Part shown: one piece after another, positions 50,273 through 60,967 of the stretch
Layout: each line of letters begins with the position of its first letter
How positions within the stretch are numbered: the first letter of the stretch is position 1
Source of the DNA: Carettochelys insculpta
Lineage: Eukaryota > Chordata > Testudines > Carettochelyidae
NCBI RefSeq assembly: GCF_033958435.1
Contig: NC_134138.1
Span: 7,638,001-7,702,000, forward strand
Length of the DNA stretch: 64,000 nt
Reading direction: 5' to 3'
Notes under the pieces: generated by a model
What the model saw: only the letters and a program-made list of their open reading frames with translations
Told to the model about the DNA's origin: nothing
Databases searched by the model: none
Made by a program: the position numbers and the translations under genes

Positions 50273-51490
50273 TTGTTTCGTGGAGATCATCATCCTCATC
50301 ACGAACAACAACCATGAGCTCAGCGCCTGTTGGTGTCTGATGTCTCTCTTGGTATTTCCTTCCATCTTGCTCTGTTCAGTGAGGAGTGGCTTAGTTTCTG
50401 TAGATTAGCTCTGCTCCAATCTACTACATCATCTACCCATTCTCTGTGGGGTCTGCCTCTCCTATTCAAACCGTCCATTATGTTGAACACCAGGGTCTTG
50501 ATTTTTCATTTGTTGTTCATTCTGCAGATATGCCTGAATATCTGTAACTTCTGCTGTAGAAACTCCTGCAGAAGGTTCTCTTTCAGCTGTATCTTCCAAT
50601 ATAATTCCTCGTTGGTGACCATCTGTGTCCATCCTATTCTCAGGATCTTTCTATAACAACTCCACTCAAATACCTATATCCTTCTCTTCAAATCTTTCAT
50701 TACCACCCATGTCTCCCATCTGTACAATACGCTGCTGAATACACACATTTTCAAGACGCTCAGCTTCGTTCCTTAGCTGGAGGTTCTTGTGCTTTCATCG
50801 AGCTTTCTCCACTATCAATCTTTGTGCCAATATCTGCTTTAGGGTACTTCTGTCTTTCCTGAACCCCGCTTGCTCATCTGCTAGATGTTCTTCTATCTGC
50901 GACCTCAGTCTCTCCATCAGTATCATCATCTGCACCTTACCTAGATGACTTGTTAGGGCAATCGTTGTGTTATTCTTGCACTCCAATGCACTTCCTTTCT
51001 TGTGTATAGTTGCTAGCATGGATCTTGTCCATTCCTTAGGTGCCTCCCCTTCTTTCCATGTTATATTACATGGTCAGTGTATTTCCTGAGTCATACTTTC
51101 TCCACAGTATTTAATCATCTCTCCCATGTTCTTATCGTTTCCAGGGCTCTTGCTGTTCTTTAGCCATTTCACTGCTCTTTCTACTTCCTCCTTCGAAATA
51201 TCGGTCTTGCTCTCAATGCCCGGTGGAGATACCTCTTTCGTTTCTTCCATCAGCTCCTCTGAGACGCTCGGGTCCAACTGTGCTTTGTAGAGATCGGTGC
51301 CATATCTCGTCCAGTGCCGTACAGCCGTCTCCTTATTCATAAGCACGTCTTCGTTCTCATCTTTGATCATCATCTGCTTCAGCTGCCACTTCCTATTAAT
51401 GCTCCTAATCATTTTACACACCTCCCTGGTCTTACATTCGCTGTAATACGGCTCTATCCCTTCACACTGCTTCATAGAGATCACCTAGAG
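50273..51490 (-). pseudogene. Third LINE type, RT fragments and C-terminal tail
   Basis: Minus-strand pieces in order. 51484-51074 (136 codons): TREVCKMIRSINRKW, ENEDVLMNKETAVRHWTRYG, DISKEEVERAVKWLKNSKSP and GNDKNMGEMIKYCGE (the pre-RT and finger region). 51019-50795: ATIHKKGSALECKNN, VQMMILMERLRSQIEEHLAD and EQAGFRKDRSTLKQILAQRL (RT motifs 1-2A). Then a jump past the catalytic box to the C-terminus near 50480-50330, where a further frame reads MDGLNRRGRPHREWVDDVVD and ends in TNRR-stop-AHG, with a GATGAGGATGATGATC-type tail at about 50275-50300. RT box missing by internal deletion; several frameshifts. Confidence 0.8.
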
Positions 51491-51574
51491 GTGAGCTTTA
51501 CTGTCCCATATAGTGACACGTAGGCCATTGACAAGAACATGAGCAAGTCTTCTCTGCAGCCTTAGCAGAGCTCT
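51491..51574. other. Spacer
   Basis: Contains CTCTGCAGCCTTAGC, the upstream word also seen before the tRNA-like SINE at 8690. Confidence 0.4.
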
Positions 51575-51645
51575 CAGGGGCTTTTAACTCAAACTGTAGA
51601 GGCTCCTGAACTGAGGTCCCAGGTTCACATCCACCTGTGGGCAGT
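51575..51645 (+). mobile_element. tRNA-derived SINE head
   Basis: GGGGCTTTTAACTCAAACTG and GTAGAGGCTCC (A-box region), then GAGGTCCCAGGTTCACATCC (B-box-like). Same unit as 8700 and 24680. Confidence 0.55.
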
Positions 51646-51877
51646 TACCCCAGTTGCTGTGATAACAAACTCAATCGCTTTTCCTCAGATGCTGTTAACC
51701 ACAGAGCGAGTGCAGATATAGTTTGAACTAGCCTTTCAGGCAAGTCGTTCTGCCTCGAGAAATAGGCCAGATAGCTGCTATGTGGCAGATAAATATAGGC
51801 CTCCTGCTTTAACAACTGCCAGGGCCTCAAAGGGGCAGGTATCTGTCCTTTGTTGGCAAGGTAGATGCTGAACCCCG
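51646..51877. other. Spacer, nothing recognised
   Basis: No feature recognised. Confidence 0.4.
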
Positions 51878-52262
51878 AGGCTGTCTACACTAGAGGCATC
51901 TGTCGATAGAAGTTACTCTGTCAACAGGCTGCATCTAACACACAAAGTGCTGTGTCGAGAGAAAACTGCCAGACTGCACTGCCCTCTGGTGCCAGAAAGC
52001 AGAATGGCAGCTCTGCAAAGAGGGCGGCCAGGCAATCGGAAGTCCTCCCTGGCGATAGAAGTGTCTACACTGCACTGTTGTCTACAGTATTCTGTCCAGA
52101 GACTGTTATGCCTCAAATTTTTGAGGGATACTACTGTCGAGGAAAATGCAGAGTTCTGTTGAGACTTTGTTGACAGAATGCTGTAAGTGTGTGGGTGCTC
52201 CCTGGGTTAGGTCGACAGAAGCCCCCCCCTTCTGTCAACAAAACTGGCTAGTGCAGACCCAG
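51878..52262. mobile_element. TIR element, GTCTACACTAG type
   Basis: Left GAGGCTGTCTACACTAGAGG and right AACTGGCTAGTGCAGACCCA are imperfect TIRs. Interior has TCTGTCGATAGAAGTTACTC, GTCGACAGAAGCCCC and TTCTGTCAACAAAAC, inverted subterminal words. Non-coding. Confidence 0.65.
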
Positions 52263-52267
52263 TTCTA

Positions 52268-52490
52268 GGCTGCATCTACACTTGCATTCATCTTTCAAAA
52301 GAGGTATGCAAATGAGGGAAATTGAAAATGCAAATGAGGTACATATTTGCATATTTGGCACCTTGTTTGCATATTCTTATTTCGAAAGAGCTTCTTCCGA
52401 AAGAAGAAAACCAGTGCAGACGCTGCTCTTTCAAAAGTAAGCTCCATCTTCGAAAGAGTCCTTCTTCCCTTTATTTAAGGGAAGGACATC
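52268..52490. mobile_element. Left half of a foldback TIR element
   Basis: GGCTGCATCTACACTTGC, AGGTATGCAAATGAGG, TTCGAAAGAGCTTCTTCCG, GTGCAGACGCTGCTCTTTC and TCTTCGAAAGAGTCCTTC lead to a near-central CCCTTTATTTAAGGG; the second arm is missing. Starts 5 bp after the preceding element ends. Confidence 0.6.
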
Positions 52491-53159
52491 TCACCTCTGA
52501 CCGTCCCGTTTGAGGTCCTCGCCTCTGCCGAGATCTCTCCCCAGCACACAGGCTGCAGGACAGCCCCTCCCCACCCACATTGGAACAGGATTGCTGCTCA
52601 TTGGTGGTTCACACTGCTTCCTTTGGCCTAAAGACGTTCGGTGCAGAGGTGACGTGAGGGGGAAGCCTGGGGGGCACCGGCCATGTGACCGCCCCAGCCC
52701 CCCACCAGCTGAGCTCCTCCCCTGCCCATCCTTGCTCTGCCCTGCCCCCACTCACCTCCTAGCCCTGCTCTGTCCCTGCCCCTCCCTAACCTTGTTCCAT
52801 CTCTAACCCCCTCACCTCTCAGCTCTGCTCCACATATACATATCCCCTGCCCGCGGCTTTCAGTGATTGTGTGGGGGGGGGGCGTTGGGAAGATGCATAT
52901 GACCCCACTCCTGCCCCCCCATTAATATTGTCAATGGCGAAAGCGCCACCCGCTTCATTTGGACCAGTCCAGAGTTTCCAACCTCCCTGTGCTGGGACGG
53001 GACGAATGGGCCATCCTAGGGCAAGTCTGGAAGAAGAACAAGAGCCTCATGCTGATCTCAGTTACACTTGGGTGAGTCAGGAGTTAACTCCGTCAAAGTT
53101 GGGGTCACATTGGACTTACCCCCGTGTAGCAGTAACAAGAAGCAGGTCCTGAGGAGCAG
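52491..53159. other. GC-rich single-copy stretch
   Basis: No gene or repeat recognised; short frames on both strands. Confidence 0.35.
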
Positions 53160-53328
53160 AGTTCCCTGTACGCTGGGCACTTGTGTGGAGAAGCAATTCC
53201 AGTGCTGCCCAGCTTATTAACCGAGTGCCCACAGCTAGGTCTGTGTGGTGCACATTTGCACATGCCTGGGTGGGCATAAAATTTATTCCACACATGGATG
53301 GAAATAATCTACTAATGGAAGGGAAAGA
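53160..53328. mobile_element. MITE, TTCCCTSTAA family (copy 5 of 7)
   Basis: GTTCCCTGTACGCTGGGCAC, CCAGTGCTGCCCAGCTTATT, GTGCACATTTGCACATGCCT, AAAATTTATTCCACACATGG and AAGGGAAAG. Confidence 0.82.
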
Positions 53329-54189
53329 TTATCAGCAACATTACTGGGGAATGATCCTTTTCACCCCAGCATTTGGTCCAAAGAGCCCATCAATTTGGCT
53401 CCGAGCAGCAAGAAGGTAATTAAGTCAATGGGTCTGTTCACAGGCTTACATATGCTAGCACATGACTGAATCTGGGCAGGGACCTGTTTCCAGAGAGTCT
53501 AATTATTAAAGTAATCCTACCTGCTAACATACACCCCTGGAGAAAGCTCTGTCTGATAACGTATCTGCTGACCGAATGAGGCAGGAACGACCAATGGGCC
53601 CACAAGAAAACTGCAGCATTTGTGGGTTTTCCCTGTGCTAGTGTTTTTACTCCTGGCACAGTAAGATTCCTAATAAGGGACAGTGGCCAGAAATGTTAGG
53701 TCCAGTTTAAAAGCAATTCCTGACTCTGATTGCACATGTGGTGGTGTAAGTCAGGAATAGCGCCATTCATATCAATGGAGTTACTCTGGTTTTCACATAG
53801 ACTTGGAAGCGGAATTAATTCCCTGGAGTTGCCTATGAAGCCCCATCACAGGCCTCCTGTGTGATAAGCGCACAATCTTGCTCCAGCATGTAATGAGGAA
53901 TGCCAGTGAGATCAGCAGAGGCGCTCTGATAACAGCGCACGGCTGATCCTCCTGCAGGGAGTTCCCTCACATCCACACCCAGTCTGGCGGCCCCTGCATC
54001 TCACTGCAATGGCAGAAAGGAGCAGAATCAATCCTCAGGCTGTGAAACTGACCAGTTCAGCGCCCGGACCCCGTTTGAATTGCACTGCTGAATTTAATTG
54101 GCTTACACTGGTGAACGTGAGAGCAGATTCAGTCCCTCCACGTCCAAAGTGCAACAACAAAACAAGTGCCTTGGGAAAAGCAGCAGATC
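53329..54189. other. Single-copy stretch, nothing recognised
   Basis: No repeat or exon recognised. Confidence 0.4.
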
Positions 54190-54533
54190 TAGGAGGAGCA
54201 TTTCCAGCATATCCAGAGAAGTTATTATTTCCCTTTGTTTGGCACTGGCGAGGTCACATCTGGAGTAGTGCGTCCAGTTCTTGTCTCCCTAGTACAGAAA
54301 GGATGTTGATGCATTGGTGGGGGTCCAGCAGAAGGCAACAGAATTGATTAGGGGCTGGAGCACATGACCTAAGAGGAGAAGCTGAAGGATTTGAGCTTCT
54401 TTAGTTTGCACAAGAGAAGAGTGAGGGGCGATTTGATAGCAGCCTTCAGCATCCTGAAGGGGGGTTCTAAAGAGGATGAAGAGAGACTGTGCTCAGTAGA
54501 GATGGATGGCAGAACAAGGAGCAATGGTCTGAA

Positions 54534-54803
54534 TAGTAACAGAGAGGAAGCCGTGCTAGTCTATACACTAACAAAGCAAAAAGCAGCCAAGTAGCACTTT
54601 AAAGACTAGCCAAATGGTTTATTAGGTGAGCTTTCGTGGGACAGACCCACTTCTTCAGACTTCAAATATTCAAACACTTCTTCAAATATTGAGTCTGGTC
54701 TGGTCTGGCTATGGTCTGAAGAAGTGGGTCTGTCCCACGAAAGCTCACCTAATAAACCATTTGGCTAGTCTTTAAAGTGCTGCTTGACTGCTTTTTGTTT
54801 TGA
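54534..54803. mobile_element. Head-to-head Penelope-like dimer with 12-bp target duplication
   Basis: Left arm reverse type B tail from TAGTAACAGAGAGGAAGCCG to CCCACTTCTTCAGAC (ends at 54660). A 53-bp middle (54661-54713) includes GGTCTGGTCTGGC. Right arm forward tail from GTCTGAAGAAGTGGGTC to CTGCTTTTTGTTTTGA. Flanks CAATGGTCTGAA at 54522-54533 and 54804-54815, a perfect duplication of CR1 sequence. The left arm begins exactly at GTCTGAAG, the hammerhead core edge. Confidence 0.93.
54713..54749 (+). ncRNA. Hammerhead-ribozyme-like motif, type B, well preserved
   Basis: Stem I GGT (54713-54715) with ACC (54747-54749); CTGAAGA (54716-54722; position 7 may vary in the family); one extra A; stem II GTGGG/CCCAC perfect; GAAA (54739-54742); palindromic AGCT able to form stem III between two molecules; C54746 at the expected cleavage position. 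The extra A before stem II and the 3-bp stem I are departures from the consensus. Confidence 0.55.
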
Positions 54804-55042
54804 CAATGGTCTGAAGTTACAGTGGGGGAGCTCTTGGTTGGATCGTAGGAAGAAACTATTTCACCAAGAGGTTGGTGAAACACTGGAATGCGTTGCCTAG
54901 GGAGGTGGTGGAATCTCCATCCCTGGAGGTTTTTAAGTCCCGGCTTGACAAAGCCCTGGCTGGGATGATTTAGCTGGGGTAGATCCTGCTTCAATGACCT
55001 CCTGAAGTCTCTTCCAGACCATGGAGTCTATGATTCTATGAA

Positions 55043-55694
55043 AGCAGATCTGCCTATGAAAATCCTTCCCTGTGGACTCAGTAACAGTGTTATTAGTCAG
55101 TGGGAGGGCTTTTTCCTCACTCCATTTCTTTTCAGACATCTACATGGAAGGCCTGCCCTTGCTCCAGTCCAGGGGAACTGTAAAGAGACACGTTCAACTT
55201 GATCTCTTTTGAAAATGACTAATCTCACAACAAGGTCAGTTCCAGACCTCGCTTCCATTCAGCAACAGGGGCCAGAGCCACATCTGTATAAACTAGCATT
55301 GCTCATGCTGATTTACACTCACTGAAACTCTGGCCCCTCTAATGCAGATTAGCTCCTGCTGCTGCTGCTCTAGGGAAGGTGAGTGAATTCGCACAGGAGT
55401 CTCTGTCAGTGGAACAAGGGAGCCGTCGGAGAAGGTCTGGACTTGTGAATGAGCTCCATTCGTTGCCTTGCTGCCTGGATTTTTGCAGGAGAAATAGACC
55501 CAATTCCCCTTCTTTCCTCATTGTCTCACACGCTGAGAGTGAGAGGACACAGGGTTGGAATTACTGGCTGGTGAATGCTGAACAGACACCCAGTGAGACA
55601 AACACAAAGTTGGGAGATTAACTGCCCTAAGTGGGGAGGTCAGAGGCATAAACAGAGGCTGGAGTTCATGGCATGCTGGGTAATTTTAATCACA
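55043..55694. other. Single-copy stretch, nothing recognised
   Basis: No repeat or exon recognised. Confidence 0.4.
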
Positions 55695-56195
55695 CAGTTA
55701 TAGAATCACAGAACTCTAGAATTGGAAGAGATGTCAAGAGGGCATCGAGTTCAGCCCCCTGCCCTCACGGCAGGACCAAGCACCATCTAGATCATCCCCG
55801 ACAGACGTCTATCCAACCTGTTCTGAAATATCCCCAATGGTGGAGATTCTGCAACCACCCTCGGCAATTTCTTCCAGTAATTAACCATCCTGACAGTTAG
55901 GAAATTTTTCCAAATGTCCGGTTTAAACTTCCCTTGCTGCAATTTAAGCCCATTGCTTCATGTCCTACCCTCAGAAGTTAAGAACAGTTTTTCCCCTACT
56001 CCTCGTAACAGCCTTTTCGGTACTTGAAAGCTGCTACCATGTCACGTCTCAGCCTCCCCCCCCACCCCCACTCCCAAACTAAACAAACTCGGTTCCTTTA
56101 TTCTTCATTCATAGATCATATTTTCTAGACCTTTAATCGTTTTAGCTGATTTTCGTCAGACCCTCTCCAATTTCTTCACATCTTTATGATCCTCC
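55695..56195 (-). mobile_element. CR1 LINE 3' end
   Basis: ATAGAATCACAGAACTCTAG, ATTGGAAGAGATGTCAAGAG, ATCGAGTTCAGCCCCCTGCC, CTATCCAACCTGTTCTGAAA, and ORF2 codons up to TCTCCAATTTCTTCACATC. A C-rich interruption (CCCCCCCCACCCCCA) lies at about 56055-56075. Confidence 0.9.
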
Positions 56196-57669
56196 TAACG
56201 ATTGGAAGCATAATCCATGCTCATACTTCAGGGCATAGACAGACAGCAGACAGCTGCTGGGGTCAGGAAGGAATGCCTGGTAGATACAGCATTGCTTCAT
56301 GAACCAGATGCACAATAAGGGGATTTTTGCCTTGTTTGCAAACTTGAGGTACAGCAGCATAGGACGCAGGAGGAGCACACGTCTTATCTTCCTACAGCAA
56401 GGGAAGCACGGCGTTAGCTCCCCAAGCCCTGCTGGCCCGGGAAGAGCTGAGTGGCACGGGCTGCCTTCAGCTGACTCCACTGGCTGACAGCTTCACTTTA
56501 TTTATGGGCCTGATCGCAGCCGACACGTGAGCTGATTTATTAACTCCGCTCTCCCGCTTCTCGGAGCCTCGTGGATGAATGGTAGCGCTGGAGGCGAGGG
56601 CTAAAACTCAGCTAACATTAAAGTGAAGGATCTGCTGCTCCCACTGCCTTGGTCCTGGGGGCGGGAGGCCAGATGTGCTTTTGGTTGGTTTCTCTTTGCA
56701 GAGCTGTCTGTCGCTGGCAGGCCTGGCAGAGTGTTATGCCAGGCAAGGCAGGGGAAAGTGCCGGGGGGGGGGTGGCTCCTGCAGGGTGCTTAGTCAGCAC
56801 TTAGTTCTCCTGCGGGCAGTTCCCCTGCTGCTTGTGGGAAGGTCGGGTCAAGCCAGGCGCTTCCCTGTCACTCGCACACAGCTGGGCCTGGGAAAGGAAG
56901 AGCTGCAGAACGAGCTCATCCGGTCTGTGCCCAGGGGGTGCTGCAGCTGGGCAGGGCAAACAGTGTTTGTTTTGTGCCTGACCTTTGCCACTCTGGATTC
57001 GCTGGAAGGGCAACAGACGGCAGCTGGGTGCAAAGCTGGAGTCCTTCCCAAACGACCCTGTGCGTGTCTGTGTGTGTGGCTAGGCCCACGGGCATGTCAA
57101 AGGGCCTCATTCGTTGCACGCGCCCAAGGTTGAAAATCAGGAGCGCTGATACTCAGGGCAATGGTTTTGTGCTACTGTAAATTGGTGCAAGAGGAGAATC
57201 AGACCCCTGAAGCCTGCTTCCCTGCCTCCTTGCACTACGTCCTCCTTTGCACTGGTGCAAAGAGTACATAGTGCGCCCCCGCCCCCTTCTGGGTTATTCC
57301 ATCCGCCTCACCAACGGGGGAGGCGGAAGGCGTTTGCACGGGCAGGGGCATGCCAGATCCACACTTCTGCCCGGGAGGTTGCTTAGCAAGGACAGGGCCC
57401 AGTGTCTTTGCAAGGAACAGCCAGGCAGGAGGTTAACAGAAACTCTTCCCCATCACTCACAGTCCTGACGGTCCCTCCTGCCCTGGTAGCAGTCAATTCG
57501 CACGTGGTATGGTCCGTTGGGGGGATGCACTTGGCTCCCTATCCCCGTGGCCTGTCGTGGCACCAGCCGCCTGCCCTCTGCAGCCCTGGAGAGCGTCTCT
57601 GGATAGCTGACAAGTTACCCCACGTCCAGAGACGGGGGGGCGTAGCTGTATGAATGGGGCGGGGGTCGG
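56196..57669. other. Single-copy stretch, possible conserved element at 56490-56640
   Basis: No repeat recognised. 56490-56640 (CACTTTATTTATGGGCCTGA, GTGAGCTGATTTATTAACTC, CTCAGCTAACATTAAAGTGA) resembles conserved non-coding sequence. Frames up to 152 codons (56675-57133) overlap antisense frames and have no domain. Confidence 0.3.
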
Positions 57670-57862
57670 TGTTCCCTGTAAGCTGAATGCTTGGGCAGCC
57701 ACCCAGGAGAGATTCCAGTGCTTCCCAGCTGATTAGCAGAGTGTCCACAGCCACCCACAGCTGGCAGCCTGCGTTCATGTGGGTGGTCCACATCCAGACA
57801 TGTCTTGGTGCACTTAACAAAATTTATTCCGCTCATGGATGGAAAAAAATTATAGGGAACGC
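57670..57862. mobile_element. MITE, TTCCCTSTAA family (copy 6 of 7, best ends)
   Basis: GTGTTCCCTGTAAGCTGAAT at the left and AATTATAGGGAACGC at the right form TIRs (TTCCCTGTAA / TTATAGGGAA). Body CCACCCAGGAGAGATTCCAG, AGCTGATTAGCAGAGTGTCC, AAAATTTATTCCGCTCATGG. Confidence 0.85.
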
Positions 57863-58077
57863 TGAGGGCAGTTGTGTCCTCCAGTGCTGTGGCTGATCTG
57901 TGCTGGGGCGTGAGGCTGTCTGCCTGTAAGTGGCAAGCAAGGCAGGCAGGCAGCAGATAATCAGGTTCACAAAACCCCTGGGCTGCAGCCCTTTCATGTG
58001 TGGTACCCAGACTCACTGAGACCTCATCCTAGGGTGAGTGAAGTCCCTGCTCTATAGCCTTGGCTGGGAGCCAGCTG
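57863..58077. other. Spacer, nothing recognised
   Basis: No feature recognised. Confidence 0.4.
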
Positions 58078-58150
58078 GCCTTCAGCTCATGTGGTAGAGC
58101 ACAGGGCTTTAGCCCCTATGATTGCAGGTTGAACCCTGGTGCTGGCAACC
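58078..58150 (+). mobile_element. tRNA-derived SINE head
   Basis: CCTTCAGCTCATGTGGTAGA and GCACAGGGC (A box), then GCAGGTTGAACCCTGGTGC (B box GGTTGAACC). The best-preserved Pol III boxes of this SINE in the window; acceptor arms do not pair, so not a tRNA gene. Confidence 0.6.
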
Positions 58151-58867
58151 AGGGTCTGTCAGCATTACGCATGTTTGCCAGTCTGGTGCAAAGGGCGTGC
58201 ATGTCTGTGCTGAAGCAGCTACAGAGCATACCCCAGCATTTGGAGGCTTCTGCAAAGAATTGGGGGTGGGGGGATTCTGTGGTGGGGCGATGTGAGGAAC
58301 AGGTGGGGCAAGGCTGCACCATTGGGTAGGAGGAGGTGCCTGGCAGTAGCGCCCTTTTCAGCTAAGCTGTTTGGAAATCTAACCTGCTTTGGGGAGGCAG
58401 AAATTCCTTCAGGCCACAAGGAAATGGCTTGAAAGCACAGATAATCTGGAACTACTCAGGGTAGATGCTGGGCTCAGAACCTGGCCCCTAAAAGTTCTGA
58501 AGAGCTCTTATGCATGGTACAGGTGGTGATTTCCAGCTACGTTCATCCAGATTTTTATCCAGCTGAATGGTTTGCACGTGAAAGAAGCTGGAACATCGTC
58601 TGCTGGGCACCACTACATAGTCCAGATGCAGCAACTGGGAAAAAGAAAAGAAGGGTGAGTTTTGTAAAGGAGTCAGAAGTCGAATCACCACCTCTGTGCA
58701 GAAGGCTAAAGCCAAGTGTTTTGTTGCTAATTAATTGGTCCACCCCCACCTTGCTCTTCAAAAGACATTTTTGCCCCAAAATCTGTCTTGAATTACCATA
58801 AGGGCTCACACCCCCCCGGCTGCCATTTGGGGCCCTGGCATAAATGGGCAGAGCTCTATAGCTAGAG
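58151..58867. other. Single-copy stretch, nothing recognised
   Basis: No repeat or exon recognised. Confidence 0.4.
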
Positions 58868-59150
58868 GTTCATCGATTCAACAAAGCCAGAAGGGACCAT
58901 TCTGGTCCGGCTGCTTGTGTAACACAAGCCGGAGATGTGCCCCAAACCATTCCTAGAGCGGAGCTTTTCAAGTCAACACCCAACCTGGATTTCCAGCTAT
59001 GGCGCATATGCCAGGGCCCTCACTGCATTGTTCCAATGTCAGTCCCATTCACTGTCAAAAGCCCACACCTTCTTTCCTGCCCGAACGTGTCTCTCTCCAC
59101 CTCCCAGCCGCTGTGCGGCGTGAGACCTTTCTCTGCTCTGGCGCATTATC
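58868..59150 (-). mobile_element. CR1 LINE 3' end, GCCAGAAGG subfamily
   Basis: AAAGCCAGAAGGGACCATTC, TGTGTAACACAAGCCGGAGA, AACCATTCCTAGAGCGGAGC, ATTGTTCCAATGTCAGTCCC, CATTCACTGTCAAAAGC and GAGACCTTTCTCTGCTC; same subfamily as 8186. Confidence 0.8.
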
Positions 59151-60424
59151 AAATATTTGTGCTGCTTGTGGACCGTGACCCAAGTCACCCCCTAATTTAC
59201 TGCATGGATTGGTCTCCTTTCGAATAAATAGACCAGCTGAGGATCTGGGCTTGGGTTTTGAAAGGTATTTAAAGGTCTAAAGTATCTCTGGCAGGACAGT
59301 TCCCCGTCTGCTCTCGCTTTGTCCAGCTACACCCTGGATCTCAGGAAATACCTTGCCCCATGGAGTTCCCATTGCCTGCCACCCCTTTGTTTCCCCTAGG
59401 GGTTTCCAGGCCCAGTGCTGACCTGGTCCAGCCATACTCCTGGTAGCTCATGGGCTTGCGACGGGGATGCAGATCGTCCCAAGGGCATGACGTTGCACAG
59501 GGAAAAGCCCGCAAAGAGAGGGTGGAGTGCTGCAGGTGGAGAGCTTGTTTCAGTGGACACGAAGAAAGGTGGGGCGCTGGGCTGTCCTTGAAGTTCCAGG
59601 CTGTGACATTCAGATCCCAGTTCTGCACTGAGCTATGCCACAGAGAAGGTTGCTACATCCCCCCGGGATGCAGTCGCTGAAGCTGGGAAGCAGGGATCAT
59701 TCCGCTGGCCCTCATTGGGGAGTGGTGGATGGAGCAGTAAATTCTGGCCTGGTTTGCACTGCTGTCAAACAGAGGTATGGATGCTGCACACGCTGGCTAC
59801 CAGGCTGCTGTTGTTTAAAAACTGCTGGCCTTCCCTTCCATGGTGAATGGGAAACATCCTGATGACTGATGCCTGGTCTGGTGGGAGCAGCTGCTGCAGC
59901 CGGACGTAGAGCTGGATAGATCTGATACTGCAACTGCGTGGCAGGGAGGTGCGAGGGAAGCGGGGTCGATCGTGCAGATCAGGAGAGAGATGAACGGTGA
60001 GAAAAAAAGCCAACTTTGCTAACCAACCCCGTGTTACTCCCCAGGCACGGCTGGTACCACCAGCCACTGAGCCTGTAAGAACGCAGAGGCGTTTCACCCC
60101 CAGGGTCTGAGTCAGCTGTCAGGGCTCTTTCTGTGGGCACATAGCGAATGCCGGCTGGACACTGCTGAAAGGATGGCAGGACGGGCTGTTGTTTTGTAGG
60201 CTCAGCCAGCTGGAAACTGAGGGCAATTGTCTTCCTACATGACAAGGGCCTGTTCCAAAAGGCATGTCCCTGTCTCATCCCCATCTTTTTCATGCCCTTT
60301 CCAGATGTAGGCTGCAGCCAGCCACCAGCTTTACTGATTGACTAGCCACCTGCCCCTGCAGCGGCACTGAGACCAAGTGACGCAGCAGGAGCATCTCGTT
60401 TTACCTCCTCCACTGCAGGTCTTT
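59151..60424. other. Single-copy stretch, no gene seen
   Basis: No repeat or exon recognised; short overlapping frames only. Confidence 0.4.
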
Positions 60425-60600
60425 CCAGCAAGATTCCCTGGAAGCTGAGCGCTTGGGCGCATGCCCAAGAGAGATTCAGCTGCTGCCTAGCCAATGAGCA
60501 GAGCACCTAAAATCGGCAGCGTGTGCGTCTACTGGTGGTGCACAGCTGCACATGCCTTGGTGCATGTAATAAAATTTATTCCACCCGTTGATGGAGAACA
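60425..60600. mobile_element. MITE, TTCCCTSTAA family (copy 7 of 7)
   Basis: GATTCCCTGGAAGCTGAGCG, CCAAGAGAGATTCAGCTGCT, GGTGCACAGCTGCACATGCC and AAAATTTATTCCACCCGTTG; the right end is lost. Confidence 0.78.
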
Positions 60601-60732
60601 GACGCTGTCCAGTGCCCCTGTTGTCATGCCATCATCCACTTGCGGTCCCCGGAGATCCGAATTCCGGGCACCACAGGCTCTTCTGTCTGGAGAGCACAGC
60701 AGGGGACTTCCAAAGGGCTGCCCAGAACATTA
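60601..60732. other. Spacer, nothing recognised
   Basis: No feature recognised. Confidence 0.4.
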
Positions 60733-60838
60733 TTTCTCAGCCTTTTTGAGACTAGCGACTGGTTTGCTGTTTTCCTAAACCACGTCGGAGGTCCCAGTCT
60801 ACGGCCCCAGTCCACGGACCGATTGTTGAGAAAACTAG
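60733..60838. mobile_element. Short hAT-like MITE
   Basis: TTATTTCTCAGCCTTTTTGA at the left and GACCGATTGTTGAGAAAACT at the right form TIRs (TTTCTCAGC/ TTGAGAAA); GACTAGCGACTGGTTTG inside. Confidence 0.55.
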
Positions 60839-60967
60839 ATGAGATGGTTCAGCTATAGGCATGTTTTATTCCGGACCCTGCAGCAAACGGAGCAGTGTTA
60901 CCTGCAATGAACCTGGGAAGTTGAATAAAAAGTGTATTGAACCAGGATGTATATAAAAATATGCAAT

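Larger units (their letters stand above)
54190..55042 (+). pseudogene. CR1 LINE 3' portion split by a PLE
   Basis: Starts AGGAGGAGCATTTCCAGCAT; codons for GVQQKATELIRGWSM-type drifted sequence, then SFFSLHKRRVRGDLIAAFSI, LKGGSKEDEERLCSVEMDGR and TRSNGL up to 54533. Resumes 54804 with CAATGGTCTGAAGTTACAGT and runs to GGAGGTTTTTAAGTCCCGGC, CTCTTCCAGACCATGG, TCTATGATTCTATGA. Same AAFNFL subfamily as 20766 and 31824. Confidence 0.9.

Noticed and set aside
51878..52262. 3-bp target duplication for this TIR element
   Set aside because: Flanking triplets differ, so the Harbinger-like assignment was not extended to it.
54661..54713. GGTCTGGTCTGG and TTCAAATATT repeats as a CRISPR-like array
   Set aside because: Short imperfect words inside a PLE dimer; no regular spacers, and a vertebrate context.
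56675..57133. 152-codon frame with Cys-rich segments as a secreted protein
   Set aside because: No consistent signal peptide, overlapped by three antisense frames of similar length; composition-driven.
58078..58150. Possible tRNA gene
   Set aside because: A and B boxes are recognisable but acceptor and anticodon stems do not pair; same unit occurs as a SINE head elsewhere.
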